Source: an uncultured Bacilli bacterium
GTDB taxonomy: Bacteria > Bacillota_I > Bacilli_A > RFN20 > CAG-826
Direction: 5' to 3'
NCBI GenBank assembly: GCA_944363535.1
Contig: CALVUG010000010.1
Span: 1 to 36,918 of the forward strand
Length of the DNA stretch: 36,918 bases
The notes beneath the pieces were generated by a model, which was given only the letters and a program-made list of their open reading frames with translations, ran no database searches and was not told the origin of the DNA. This document shows positions 24,899 to 34,017 of the stretch, piece by piece. Every line of letters begins with the position of its first letter. Position 1 is the stretch's first letter. A program made the position numbers and the translations under genes.

Positions 24899-26683
24899 AT
24901 GAAAGAGTATTTGAAATTCGTCGGAAACATTTTAAAAGAACATAAAGGGCGTTACGCCTTATGTTTCATCTTCCAATTCATCTCAGTTTTTTTCACTCTT
25001 CTTTCGACTTTCCTTTCTAAAATTCTCATCGATTGTTTAAATGGTGATATTTTTAATATCGAGCTAACTGGTGTGGTTGAACAAACGATCGTCAGCATCT
25101 TAGGTGGACCTGAATTTCTTCAAAATAATTATTGGTTATTTTCGATCATCATCTTCACCGTTGGTTTAGCGATCGCCTCTATTAACGTCGCTAGAGCGTT
25201 AACGAATGCTTCCGTCACCGTTGGCATCTCCAAAAAAATGCGCGTCATGTTATTCGATCACATCCAAAGGATGCCCTTTTCAAAAATTCGTTCTTTTCAA
25301 TCAGGGGATTTAATTCAAACTTGCACTCGAGATGAAAATATCTTAAGACGCTTCGCTGTCCAAGAAACTTTACTCATCACTTACACTTTATTTTTAATCG
25401 TCATCGCTTTCTTGCTTTTACTTTCAATTAATTGGATCATCGCTTTGACAAGTATCGCTATTCTTCCTATCTTATTTATCTATTCTTTTTTCATCATTAA
25501 AATCGTTAGAAAAAGATATCGCGCCACTGATGATTCAGAAGGTTTATTAACTTCTAAAATTGAAGAAAATATCTCCGCGGTAAGATTAGTGAAAGCTTAC
25601 AATAATGAAAATTATGAAATCAAAGATTTTAATCGTTACTTAAAAGATTATCGTAAGAAATTTATTTCTTGGCGACTCATGTCTTCTTTATATTTTGCGT
25701 CGAGCGATATCTTAGTGTTCTCTCAAATTACGTTCACGACGGTCTTTTCTTTATATCTTACTCTCATCGGGGAAGTTTCAGTTGGAACTTTCGTCATCTC
25801 TTTCACTTTCGTCAATTTGATGGTGTGGCCAGTAAGAGACGTCGCTTCCACTTTATCTAATCTCGCCCGTGCTTTCGTAAGCGTCGACCGCATGAACCTA
25901 ATTTTAAAAGAGAAGAAAGAAGATACTTTAAGTGGAAGTAAACCAAAAATTGATGGAACGATCAAATTCGATCACGTCTATTTTTCTTACGACGAGAATG
26001 AACCAATTTTAAAAGATATATCTTTAGATATCAAAGCTGGCGAAACGATCGCTATCATGGGTCGCACTGGTTCAGGCAAATCCACTTTAGCGCAGCTCCT
26101 TGCTAGACTTTATGACGTTAATGCTGGCCATATCTATCTTGGCGAAAATGACATTAATGACATCCAAAAAGATTATTTAAGACATAACGTCGCTATCGTC
26201 TTACAAGAACCTTTCTTATTTTCTAAGACGATCGAAGATAATCTTCGTCTCGCTGACGCAAGTTTAAATGAAGAAAAGATGATAGAAGCGACAAGTATCG
26301 CTAATATCGATGAAACGATCCACGGTTTTGAAAAAGGTTACCTCACCCCCGTCGGTGAAAAAGGTGTAACTTTATCCGGTGGACAAAAACAAAGACTTGC
26401 TATCGCTAGAACTTTACTCACTAACGCCCCTATCTTAATTTTTGATGATTCGTTAAGCGCTCTCGATACGGAAACAGATTTAAAAATTAGAAGTAACTTA
26501 AAAAAGAGAGCTAATAAACATACGACTATCATCATCACTCACCGCGTCGCCACCGCCAAAGACGCTGATCGTATCTTAATATTAAATGAAGGTAAGATTG
26601 AAGCTTTAGGAAAACACGAAGAACTTCTTAAAAAAGAAGGTTTATATAAAAGAATTTATGAAATACAGACGAGGATGGTGTGA
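24899..26683 (+). CDS. ABC exporter half-transporter with degenerate catalytic site
   Basis: First subunit of a heterodimeric type IV exporter (drug or lipid). The N-terminal transmembrane domain covers about 1-310 (six helices). The nucleotide-binding domain has Walker A GRTGSGKS (388-395), a canonical signature LSGGQ (492-496), and Walker B ending in IFDDS with D517 in place of the catalytic glutamate; the switch histidine is H548. An Asp at this place is typical of the degenerate site of LmrCD and TM287/288-type exporters. Its stop overlaps the start region of the partner gene. No substrate can be named from sequence. Confidence 0.92.
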   Translation: MKEYLKFVGNILKEHKGRYALCFIFQFISVFFTLLSTFLSKILIDCLNGDIFNIELTGVVEQTIVSILGGPEFLQNNYWLFSIIIFTVGLAIASINVARALTNASVTVGISKKMRVMLFDHIQRMPFSKIRSFQSGDLIQTCTRDENILRRFAVQETLLITYTLFLIVIAFLLLLSINWIIALTSIAILPILFIYSFFIIKIVRKRYRATDDSEGLLTSKIEENISAVRLVKAYNNENYEIKDFNRYLKDYRKKFISWRLMSSLYFASSDILVFSQITFTTVFSLYLTLIGEVSVGTFVISFTFVNLMVWPVRDVASTLSNLARAFVSVDRMNLILKEKKEDTLSGSKPKIDGTIKFDHVYFSYDENEPILKDISLDIKAGETIAIMGRTGSGKSTLAQLLARLYDVNAGHIYLGENDINDIQKDYLRHNVAIVLQEPFLFSKTIEDNLRLADASLNEEKMIEATSIANIDETIHGFEKGYLTPVGEKGVTLSGGQKQRLAIARTLLTNAPILIFDDSLSALDTETDLKIRSNLKKRANKHTTIIITHRVATAKDADRILILNEGKIEALGKHEELLKKEGLYKRIYEIQTRMV

Positions 26684-26685
26684 TT

Positions 26686-28623
26686 ATGGCCTTTGCCTTC
26701 CAAGAAGAAGCCTTACCAAAAAAACTTAATTTCTACGTCTGGAAAAGAATTTTAAAGTACGCTTTAAGAAGGTGGAAATTAATTTTATTACTTTTGCTTT
26801 GCGTCATCATCGTTACCTTCTATGATAGTGCTTTTATTCCTTTGATGAGTAAAGCCGCCATCGATAGTGTCGAAGCTAATCTTGGGATGGACTTTGCAAG
26901 TTTTCTCATCCCCGTCGATATTTATGGTATTAAATTTGACGTCACCTACTGGGCTTACGTCTTTATCTTAATGGGTGGAATAATCTTACGTTCCATCGCT
27001 ATTTTATTCAATTTCTTCCTCATGAATTACATCGCCATGTGCATCGTTATGGATCTAAGAATCGATGGTTATCGACGTATCCAAGAATTATCCTTCTCTT
27101 ATTTTGATCGCACTCCATCTGGTTGGCTCATCGCAAGATTACAAAATGATGCTTCTAGCATCGGTGATCTTTTATCGCATGGCCTCACCAATATGATTTG
27201 GATGTCTTTTGAAATTATCTTCACTTTAATTACGATGTTCATCGTCTCTTGGCAAATGTCACTAGTGATCCTTATCACCGTTCCTTTCATCATGGTTATT
27301 TCTCCTATCTTCGAACTAAAGATTTTAAAGAAACATCGTCTAGCAAGAAGCGCTTATTCGAACTTTGTAAGATGGCTCGCTGAATGTATCGCCGGAGCGA
27401 TGACTATCAAGACCTTAGCGATCGAAAATCAAGTCGAAAATGAAGCGAGCGAAGTGACTGAAGACATCCGTAAGAAGATGTTCGCCGGAAGAAAAGTTAA
27501 CGCTTTCTTTCAACCTTCCATCTCCTTACTTTCTAGCCTTGCAACGGCCTTAGTGATAACTTTTGGTATCTACGTCTTCCATGCGAATGAATCCGATTAC
27601 ATCATCTCCATTTCCACTCTCGTCTTAGCGTTAGGCTTCGTTTCAAAAATCTATTCCCCTTTACAATCATTCTTCGAAATATTTGCAGAATTTATGTCCG
27701 AACAAGCTTCCGCTGAAAAGCTTTTGAACTTGATCGATACGAAACCCGCGATTGAAGATAGTGAAAAAGTCATAGCAAAATATGGTACTTTATTTGCCCC
27801 TAAATTAGAAAATTATGAAAAGATGCAAGGTCATATCAAATTTGATCACGTCTCTTTTTCTTACTTACCGGAAATCGAAGTCATCCACGACTTAAATATC
27901 GATATTCCAGAAGGCACTTCTTTAGCCATCGTTGGAGAAACCGGAAGCGGTAAATCGACCCTAGTTTCCCTTCTAGCAAGATTTTATGAACCAACTGCTG
28001 GTAATATCTTAATTGATGACGTTGATTATCGCTCCCGTTCCGTCGGTTGGCTTCGCTCTAACATCGGTTTTGTCCAGCAAAATCCCTTCATTTTCCGTGG
28101 TTCTTTTAAAGATAATATCGCTTATGGTAAGCCCGATGCAAGCCTAGAAGAAATAAGACGCGCAGCGATGCTAGTGGACATCGATTCATTCATCATGTCC
28201 TTTAAAGATGGTTACGATCATCTTCTCGTAGATGGCGGAAACGAGTTATCGACTGGTCAAAAACAACTCATATCTTTTGCTAGAGCCATCATAAGAAATC
28301 CGCGCATCATGATCTTAGATGAAGCTACCTCTAGCGTCGATACGGAAACGGAATTAACGATTCAAAGTGCATTCAACATGATTTTAAAAGGAAGAACTTC
28401 CATCATCATCGCCCACCGCCTTTCCACCATCGTTAACGCTGATCGAATCCTTGTGATGAAGGACGGAAAAATACTCGAAGACGGCAATCATAAATCTTTG
28501 ATGCAAAAGAAAGGTTACTATCATCGCTTGTACATGAACCAATTTAAAGAACTGACAATCGACGAACAAATATCGACTTACGAAGCACAAATTGAAGGAA
28601 TGAAATTAGATAATAAAATTTAA
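26686..28623 (+). CDS. ABC exporter half-transporter, catalytically competent partner
   Basis: Second subunit of the heterodimer. The transmembrane domain spans about 20-370, longer than its partner's through an inserted loop after helix 1. Walker A GETGSGKS is at 417-424, the signature is LSTGQ (521-525) instead of LSGGQ, and Walker B has the full DE (545-546). With the partner's D517, the off-consensus signature falls in the same composite site, leaving one normal and one degenerate ATP site. The ATG at 26686 is preferred (GAGG 11 bases upstream); a GTG at 26680 overlaps the previous stop. Its stop codon shares a TTAA with the stop of the convergent gene. Confidence 0.92.
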   Translation: MAFAFQEEALPKKLNFYVWKRILKYALRRWKLILLLLLCVIIVTFYDSAFIPLMSKAAIDSVEANLGMDFASFLIPVDIYGIKFDVTYWAYVFILMGGIILRSIAILFNFFLMNYIAMCIVMDLRIDGYRRIQELSFSYFDRTPSGWLIARLQNDASSIGDLLSHGLTNMIWMSFEIIFTLITMFIVSWQMSLVILITVPFIMVISPIFELKILKKHRLARSAYSNFVRWLAECIAGAMTIKTLAIENQVENEASEVTEDIRKKMFAGRKVNAFFQPSISLLSSLATALVITFGIYVFHANESDYIISISTLVLALGFVSKIYSPLQSFFEIFAEFMSEQASAEKLLNLIDTKPAIEDSEKVIAKYGTLFAPKLENYEKMQGHIKFDHVSFSYLPEIEVIHDLNIDIPEGTSLAIVGETGSGKSTLVSLLARFYEPTAGNILIDDVDYRSRSVGWLRSNIGFVQQNPFIFRGSFKDNIAYGKPDASLEEIRRAAMLVDIDSFIMSFKDGYDHLLVDGGNELSTGQKQLISFARAIIRNPRIMILDEATSSVDTETELTIQSAFNMILKGRTSIIIAHRLSTIVNADRILVMKDGKILEDGNHKSLMQKKGYYHRLYMNQFKELTIDEQISTYEAQIEGMKLDNKI

Positions 28624-29099
28624 TTTTCAGGATGATTAACAAAGATAGCTTTTAAGACGAGCAACACCGCGCTTAAAAGTAAGAGGACGGAAGCGATAAT
28701 TGGGCCAAATGACATGGCGATGTTATTTCCCGCAAGACCTTGCATCGAAAGAGCAATTTGGCGGGTGAAAATAATTAAGATGCCTGACACTAAATAGATG
28801 AGAGCAACAATTAAATCATTACGCCATTTATCGCTTAGTAAGAAAGCACAAATACCGCCGACCAAAGGTAAGGCCCAGAAAATTAATAAGACGACGTTAA
28901 AATTGAATGGTTCCATGACCGTCACTGATTCCACCGTTCCACCAAAAATTAAAAGGTAAGAAGCGATGTAGACATTTTGACCATCGTCTACGTACATGAC
29001 GCCTGGTAAGAACATGAGTAAAGTCGCGATGACACCGATGACACCAAAGATGGTCATCGCAATTTTTTTCTTTTTATCGCTAAGAGATATTTTTTTCAT
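28620..29099 (-). CDS. Small four-helix membrane protein of unknown function
   Basis: A 159-residue protein with four hydrophobic segments (about 12-32, 66-86, 92-112, 125-150) and a basic N-terminus. No family recognised. AAAGGA lies about 9 bases before the ATG. It converges on the ABC exporter with stop codons overlapping in TTAA, and it lies 25 bases downstream of the metallophosphoesterase gene, so it may be in the same transcript. Confidence 0.7.
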   Translation of the reverse strand: MKKISLSDKKKKIAMTIFGVIGVIATLLMFLPGVMYVDDGQNVYIASYLLIFGGTVESVTVMEPFNFNVVLLIFWALPLVGGICAFLLSDKWRNDLIVALIYLVSGILIIFTRQIALSMQGLAGNNIAMSFGPIIASVLLLLSAVLLVLKAIFVNHPEN

Positions 29100-29123
29100 A
29101 AGCGTTACATCCTTTCTTTTATT

Positions 29124-29990
29124 TTACACACTTTTTAAAGTGACGTGAACAATTTCAGGCGGACAGCGATAACGGATTTGAAATTGATTGCTCATCCCGA
29201 TACCGGCCCCTAAAAATAAAGTTGAAGTATGGTCTTCATACGTTTCGACGTACATCCCACGCGTGTAATGTGGAAATAACCCTTGCCCCATGATGATGGG
29301 CACTCCGATACCGACCATATTAATTTGTCCACCATGCGTATGACCTGAGAAGACGTAATCAAATTTATACTTAGTATAAGTTGGCATAAATTCCGGACGA
29401 TGGGAAAGTAAGATGTTAATAGCATTTCCATCCATCGGATGATTTTTTAACATTTCATCTAAAAAAGGAGAAACATCATCGATATTTAAATTTTCATCGA
29501 TCTTTTCTCGATATGGATCATGGATACCATAGATTTGTAAAGCATTTCCTTTTATTTCTAGATTGATGCAATCATCTTCTAAGATGTAGACGTCATAATC
29601 TAGTAATAGATTTGTTAGCGGATCCATCATCGGTGAATAATATTCGTGATTACCGCGCACGAAGACGATAGGAACATCAAGCGATTCTAAGATGGAAGAG
29701 ATACGTTCTAAATCTTCTTCATCGCTAAATTGGTCGACTAAATCACCGACGAGGAAGACGATATCTTTTTCGACGCTTTCGAGCATGTCGATAATATTCC
29801 CATTAGGGTAATTAAGCTCATGATTATGAAAATCGGAAAGTTGTATGATGTTAATTTCTTCGCCCACTAAGTCATGTTTTACTTTGTAATTAGTGATGAG
29901 TAATGTATCATCATGCCCTGCGCCAAAAGATAAGAAAACGCTTCCTACGACGATAAGAAAGGCTGATAAGATACGAAGAAAAATTTTCAT
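29124..29990 (-). CDS. Membrane-anchored metallophosphoesterase (YkuE-like)
   Basis: Calcineurin-like phosphoesterase fold with an N-terminal membrane anchor (about 1-24). Metal ligands follow the family order: DFHNH, GDLVD, GNHEY, then HRPE and GHTHGGQ. Bacillus YkuE and UDP-diacylglucosamine hydrolases are relatives, so a membrane phospholipid or cell-surface phosphate ester substrate is plausible but not shown. The ATG at 29990 overlaps the upstream gene's stop as ATGA; an in-frame GTG at 30002 is less likely because the AAGG would touch it. Confidence 0.87.
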   Translation of the reverse strand: MKIFLRILSAFLIVVGSVFLSFGAGHDDTLLITNYKVKHDLVGEEINIIQLSDFHNHELNYPNGNIIDMLESVEKDIVFLVGDLVDQFSDEEDLERISSILESLDVPIVFVRGNHEYYSPMMDPLTNLLLDYDVYILEDDCINLEIKGNALQIYGIHDPYREKIDENLNIDDVSPFLDEMLKNHPMDGNAINILLSHRPEFMPTYTKYKFDYVFSGHTHGGQINMVGIGVPIIMGQGLFPHYTRGMYVETYEDHTSTLFLGAGIGMSNQFQIRYRCPPEIVHVTLKSV

Positions 29991-30952
29991 TCGCTTAACC
30001 ACCTTTCTAAGTTTAAATCATCAATTTGACAAGCTTTCTTCCAATCGATAGTTTGAAGTTTTTCCTTTCTTTCTTCCCCGCTTAAAAGACTTACGTCATG
30101 AATGTCAGTGACTAATATATCTTGCGCAGCCTTACTAAGATATGGATTATGACAACGATCTTCCACTAGGTGATAAATGACATTTTTACATCTTTCTAAT
30201 TTCTTGATATTTTTATAGGCATATTTAACATTTACTACATCATCTTTTAAGCCATGGATAACTTTAAAGTTAACATCTTTATTTTTCTTCATAATTTGGG
30301 GGGCGCTAGTGAATAGAAAACGTGGATGAATAAATAATTCTTTTATTAGTAATAAAACTGCAGCGAAAGCATTCTTTTTACCGAGTAAATCGAATAAGAA
30401 TCTTTCATCGTTAAAAGTGGAAAAAGAAACGACTTCTTTCACTACCTTTTTAGGAAAAGTTAAAAGACCTGTGATAACTGAATAAGCACCATAGGAATGA
30501 CCAAGCAACGTCATCTTTTCATCTTTTAGTTTTGGCTCTACTTTTAAAAAACTTAAATAGACATCTTTTAATATGATGGCTCCTTGGCTTAAACTCTTAA
30601 AATTTTTACCCCCACTTTGACCCATCCCATACATATCGAATGTTAAGACGATGTAACCAAGCTCACATAAAGCATTAATTAAAGAAGTATAAGCTAAATG
30701 ACCCGCTCCTACTCCATGAGCGAATAATAGATAACCTTTATCTTTTTTCTTTCCTTCATATTTCGCAGCAAAAATGCTTACTTTCCTAATAGGAAAAGTA
30801 AAATAACTAACGTTTAAATTGGGGTAATCGCTTGCGTCTTCGTAGACGAAATCTTCGACGTAATCAAATCTTGGTAACTTTGAAGATACAAAAATTATCA
30901 AGATGAAGATGAAACATGGAATAAGTAAAAGTAAGAACCAAAGATAAAACAT
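29987..30952 (-). CDS. Membrane-anchored alpha/beta hydrolase
   Basis: Serine hydrolase fold behind an N-terminal hydrophobic helix (about 1-25). The oxyanion-side motif FAHGVGAGHLAY, the nucleophile elbow GHSYGAYS, and a late aspartate (GLKDDVVN) and histidine (EDRCHNPY) form a plausible Ser-Asp-His triad. Substrate unknown; lipid or acyl ester is an inference from the neighbours. The ATG at 30952 has no Shine-Dalgarno and follows a TATAAT by 11 bases. A TTG at 30958 is an alternative that would be leaderless. The stop overlaps the phosphoesterase ATG. Confidence 0.8.
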   Translation of the reverse strand: MFYLWFLLLLIPCFIFILIIFVSSKLPRFDYVEDFVYEDASDYPNLNVSYFTFPIRKVSIFAAKYEGKKKDKGYLLFAHGVGAGHLAYTSLINALCELGYIVLTFDMYGMGQSGGKNFKSLSQGAIILKDVYLSFLKVEPKLKDEKMTLLGHSYGAYSVITGLLTFPKKVVKEVVSFSTFNDERFLFDLLGKKNAFAAVLLLIKELFIHPRFLFTSAPQIMKKNKDVNFKVIHGLKDDVVNVKYAYKNIKKLERCKNVIYHLVEDRCHNPYLSKAAQDILVTDIHDVSLLSGEERKEKLQTIDWKKACQIDDLNLERWLSE

Positions 30953-30963
30953 AATCAATAAGT

Positions 30964-30969
30964 ATTATA
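30964..30969 (-). promoter_or_regulatory. -10 box of the hydrolase-phosphoesterase unit
   Basis: Minus strand TATAAT, 11 bases before the ATG at 30952. The -35 match is weak. It is divergent from the -10 box at 31022-31027, sharing a 77-base-scale gap. Confidence 0.45.
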
Positions 30970-31021
30970 ACGTTAATGGGAGAATAAAAAACATCGATTT
31001 TTATTCTTTGACATTTTAGTT

Positions 31022-31027
31022 TATAAT
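31022..31027 (+). promoter_or_regulatory. -10 box of a probable leaderless promoter
   Basis: TATAAT ends 8 bases before the ATG at 31036, with no Shine-Dalgarno between. A TTGACA at 31008-31013 is only 8 bases upstream of the -10 and therefore not its partner; the true -35 is unclear. Confidence 0.5.
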
Positions 31028-31035
31028 TTTTAACG

Positions 31036-31965
31036 ATGATTAAAGCCTTAACAAATAAGATAGCAAGAACATATCCCCAAATTAAAAAGCGCGTCTTCGA
31101 AGTCGATTTCTTACGCGGCTTATGTATCCTTTTGATGATCATCGATCATTTCTTTTACGATTGGTACGTTTTAATGCCTCAAATCTTTGGCGCTATTACT
31201 GGACCTGCATGGCTAGAAGCCTTACATGATTTTGCTACATTTTGGTGGGAATGGGATGTAAGAGAAGTAACTAGATTCATCGTCGTCGCTTTATTTTTCT
31301 TTTTAAGCGGTATCTCCACTTCTTTTTCAAGATCGAACATTAAAAGAGGTAGCGTTTATTTCACTATCGGGATTTTTATTTCTTGCGTCACCTTCGATAT
31401 CGATCAGATGACTAATGGTATCCAAATCGCTATGATCGTCAACACCATCTTTACTTTTGGTCTTGCAACGCTATTATTTGGTATCTTTGAATATTTATTC
31501 AAAAAATTTGTTAAAAACAAATTAGCGTTCACTATCACTTGTGCTTCCATTGGTGTCGCTATCATCATCGCGGGTTACATGAGTCCAACTTTATTTGATA
31601 AGACGGCCACTTTACAAGAATTAAATTTTTCTAATCTCATGTTATCGATACTAGGCTATGGTAAGCTACATAATCAAGCTGATTACATGCCCTTATTCCC
31701 ATATCTTGGTTTCATCTTCTTAGGCGCGGCTTTCGCTTCCATTTTCTACAAAGAAAAGAAATCATTATTTCAACCCTTATTCGATAAATTTAACCATCGT
31801 AAGAAAGATTACGTCGATAATATCGTCTGGCTACCCTCTAAAGTAGGTAAAGGCGTTTCATTCGTCGGAAGATATGCTTTCTTAACTTACATCATCCACC
31901 AGGGGGCACTCATCATCATTTGTGCGATCATCATGCTTTCATTAGGGTATAGTTTAAATATATGA
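31036..31965 (+). CDS. DUF1624 / heparan-alpha-glucosaminide N-acetyltransferase-like membrane protein
   Basis: Polytopic membrane protein of about seven to eight helices. The first helix carries FEVDFLRGLCILLMIIDHFFYDW (about 20-42), the diagnostic D-x-x-RG-x-x-I-x-x-M-x-x-DH pattern of this membrane acyltransferase group, with the histidine as likely catalytic residue. The family transfers acetyl groups from cytoplasmic acetyl-CoA to an acceptor across the membrane; the acceptor here is unknown. Its stop overlaps the start of the acyl-CoA synthetase-like gene (ATGA), so the two are coupled. No Shine-Dalgarno; leaderless translation likely. Confidence 0.8.
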   Translation: MIKALTNKIARTYPQIKKRVFEVDFLRGLCILLMIIDHFFYDWYVLMPQIFGAITGPAWLEALHDFATFWWEWDVREVTRFIVVALFFFLSGISTSFSRSNIKRGSVYFTIGIFISCVTFDIDQMTNGIQIAMIVNTIFTFGLATLLFGIFEYLFKKFVKNKLAFTITCASIGVAIIIAGYMSPTLFDKTATLQELNFSNLMLSILGYGKLHNQADYMPLFPYLGFIFLGAAFASIFYKEKKSLFQPLFDKFNHRKKDYVDNIVWLPSKVGKGVSFVGRYAFLTYIIHQGALIIICAIIMLSLGYSLNI

Positions 31966-33581
31966 GAAAAAATTATGAATTAACGATGTACATGGCCTTA
32001 AGACGAACGGCGCTTCATCATCCAACATACCGTGCCTTAAATTTTGAAGGACGTTTCATCAATTATCGAACTCTCATCGATAAGATTGATTTATATGCTT
32101 CTAACATCAAAAAATATCATCTCGATGAAAAAGGTGTCATCACGTTATGTTTGCCTAACGTGCCTGATGCAATTTATTTACTTTACGCTTTCAATAAACT
32201 AGGAGTGAAATTAAGTCTTGTTCATCCTTTGATGAATGCTTCCATCTTAAAAAAGACGATGGAAAAAACTTCTTCTCACGTCGTCTTCGTCTTAGATACG
32301 ATGTATTTAAAATTTAAACATCTAGAAGATGAACTAGATTATAAGATTGAAGTCATCCCTTGCATCGTTAAAAAAGACTTGAATATTTTTAAGAAACTAG
32401 GCTATCAAATTATCAACCGCAAGAATTTAAAATATAAAGTAACTCTATCAACTTTGAATCTTTCAAGAGGCAAAAGGGAAGTAACCCCAATTGATGATGA
32501 CATTCATAGCGACCGCTTCTATCTACAATCTGGTGGTACCTCTGGAGCGTCTAAAACTATCGCTTTAAGCAATCTCAACATTAACGCGAACGTACGTTTC
32601 TTCTTCGATCGACTAAGTTTAGACACTCCTAAGAATAAATATATGCTTGCCGTCTTACCAATGTTTCATGCTTTCGGCTTATGCATGGGAATTCACGTCG
32701 CTTTATATTTTGGAGGCTGCGATATGCTCATGCCAAAATTTTCTAGTAAGAAAACGATCGCCTTAATGAAACGAAAAAAGCTTTCGTTCATCATCGGTAT
32801 TCCTTTACTTTATTCGAAGCTCATCAAAGATAAACATTTCGATGGAAGACATTTAAAATCGCTTAACGTCTGCTTCGTCGGAGGTGACTTCTCAGATGAA
32901 AAAATTATCGAAACTTTCAATAAAACATGCGCAAAACGCCACTCGATGGGTCGTTTATACGTCGGTTATGGCCTAACTGAAGCAAGTGGAGTCGTCTCTT
33001 TAAATACGCACGCTGATCATCGAGACTATACGGCAGGGAAACTATTAGATAATATCGATGTGCTCATCAAAGATACGAATTCGAATAAGATATTAGCTGA
33101 TGAAGAAGATGGTGAAATTTATCTTAGTGGCGAAAATTTGATGAACCATTATTTAGATGAGCCAAACGACGATGCTTTCATCATTTACGAAGGGAAAAAA
33201 TATTTTGATACTGGTGACTTTGGTCACGTGACAAAAGACCGCTTCTTAGTTTTCAAACAAAGAGTAAAAAATATTATTAAAGTCAAAGGCATTAACGTTT
33301 TCCCACAGGAGATAGAACAGGTTTTAAAAGAGCATGATGCAATCTATGATTGTAAAGCTATCGGCGTTCAAGATGATGAATTTTCGCATAAAATTGTCCT
33401 CTTCGTCGTCTTAAATAAGAAATCGAATAAAACGATCGATGAAAAAGAAATTAGATCGCTCGTCGATGAAAAATGCGGAAGATATTCTTCCCCTCACATC
33501 ATTAAATTTATCGATAAACTACCTTACACGAACATTGGAAAAGTTGACGTCTTAAAACTTGAAGAGATGTCAAAAGATTAA
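31962..33581 (+). CDS. AMP-forming acyl-CoA synthetase-like enzyme
   Basis: ANL-superfamily enzyme that activates a carboxylic (probably fatty) acid through an acyl-adenylate. The P-loop-like SGGTSGASKT is at 190-199, GYGLTEASG at 335-343, YFDTGD at 414-419, the hinge region near FKQRVKNIIKVKGINVFP (about 430-447), and the adenylation lysine is K527 in NIGKVD. At 539 residues it is full length. Its product could feed the coupled membrane acyltransferase. Both acyl-CoA and acyl-ACP ligase roles are possible. A short AT-rich inverted repeat after the stop (33585-33605) may be a terminator. Confidence 0.88.
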   Translation: MRKNYELTMYMALRRTALHHPTYRALNFEGRFINYRTLIDKIDLYASNIKKYHLDEKGVITLCLPNVPDAIYLLYAFNKLGVKLSLVHPLMNASILKKTMEKTSSHVVFVLDTMYLKFKHLEDELDYKIEVIPCIVKKDLNIFKKLGYQIINRKNLKYKVTLSTLNLSRGKREVTPIDDDIHSDRFYLQSGGTSGASKTIALSNLNINANVRFFFDRLSLDTPKNKYMLAVLPMFHAFGLCMGIHVALYFGGCDMLMPKFSSKKTIALMKRKKLSFIIGIPLLYSKLIKDKHFDGRHLKSLNVCFVGGDFSDEKIIETFNKTCAKRHSMGRLYVGYGLTEASGVVSLNTHADHRDYTAGKLLDNIDVLIKDTNSNKILADEEDGEIYLSGENLMNHYLDEPNDDAFIIYEGKKYFDTGDFGHVTKDRFLVFKQRVKNIIKVKGINVFPQEIEQVLKEHDAIYDCKAIGVQDDEFSHKIVLFVVLNKKSNKTIDEKEIRSLVDEKCGRYSSPHIIKFIDKLPYTNIGKVDVLKLEEMSKD

Positions 33582-34017
33582 TTCTTTATTTTTAAAAATA
33601 AAAAGTTGTCCGCAAACCATTATAACAGGATACTTTTTACTATTTTCAAAATTATTTGTTCAATATTTCTGTCAATATACATGTGAATTCCTTCCGAGAA
33701 ATATAAAGTCTAATTTTATTTTGCTCGGAATTATTCAATTATCAGTATCAAAACTTAATCATGATATCGTTAACTATTCATAAATAAATATCTCGAATAC
33801 GTTTTAGAAAATATTAATAAGTTACCTATTGATGATCTTTTACCTTGGTCAGAGAAACTTTCTAAATCACTATCAATTAAGCAATATTTAAAGTAACTGT
33901 TCGAATATTCGTACACATCTAGGTGAGAATCTTTTAGGGATACCTTTATTTACGTGGATGTTGTGTCTTTTATAAAAGCATTCAATCGTATCGTAATAAA
34001 TATATAACAATGATGTG
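33582..34017. other. AT-rich stretch without intact gene
   Basis: About 440 bases between the acyl-CoA synthetase-like gene and the left fic repeat. It holds the transposase tail at 33774-33896, a TATAAT with a TTGAAA 19 bases away on the minus strand near 33615-33650, and the short palindrome CGAATATTCG at 33902-33911. Composition is poorer in CG words than the flanking core genes. No complete reading frame, RNA or insertion-sequence ends could be recognised. Confidence 0.6.
33774..33896 (+). pseudogene. C-terminal remnant of an IS66-like transposase
   Basis: The plus-strand frame ending at the TAA at 33894 reads KYLEYVLENIN, then KLPIDDLLPWSEKL, which resembles the closing segment of IS66 TnpC transposases (tyrosine/leucine-rich helix, then a DLLPW motif). 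A stop at 33771 closes the frame upstream, so only about 40 codons survive and the catalytic core is gone. It marks this spot as a former insertion site. Short length keeps confidence moderate. Confidence 0.55.

Noticed and set aside
31008-31027. TTGACA at 31008 as the -35 of the DUF1624 gene
   Set aside because: Only 8 bases separate it from the TATAAT, too few for a sigma-A promoter.
33559-33783. 74-codon plus-strand frame after the acyl-CoA synthetase gene
   Set aside because: Starts inside the previous gene without a Shine-Dalgarno, and its content is low-complexity AT-rich sequence with no recognisable motif.
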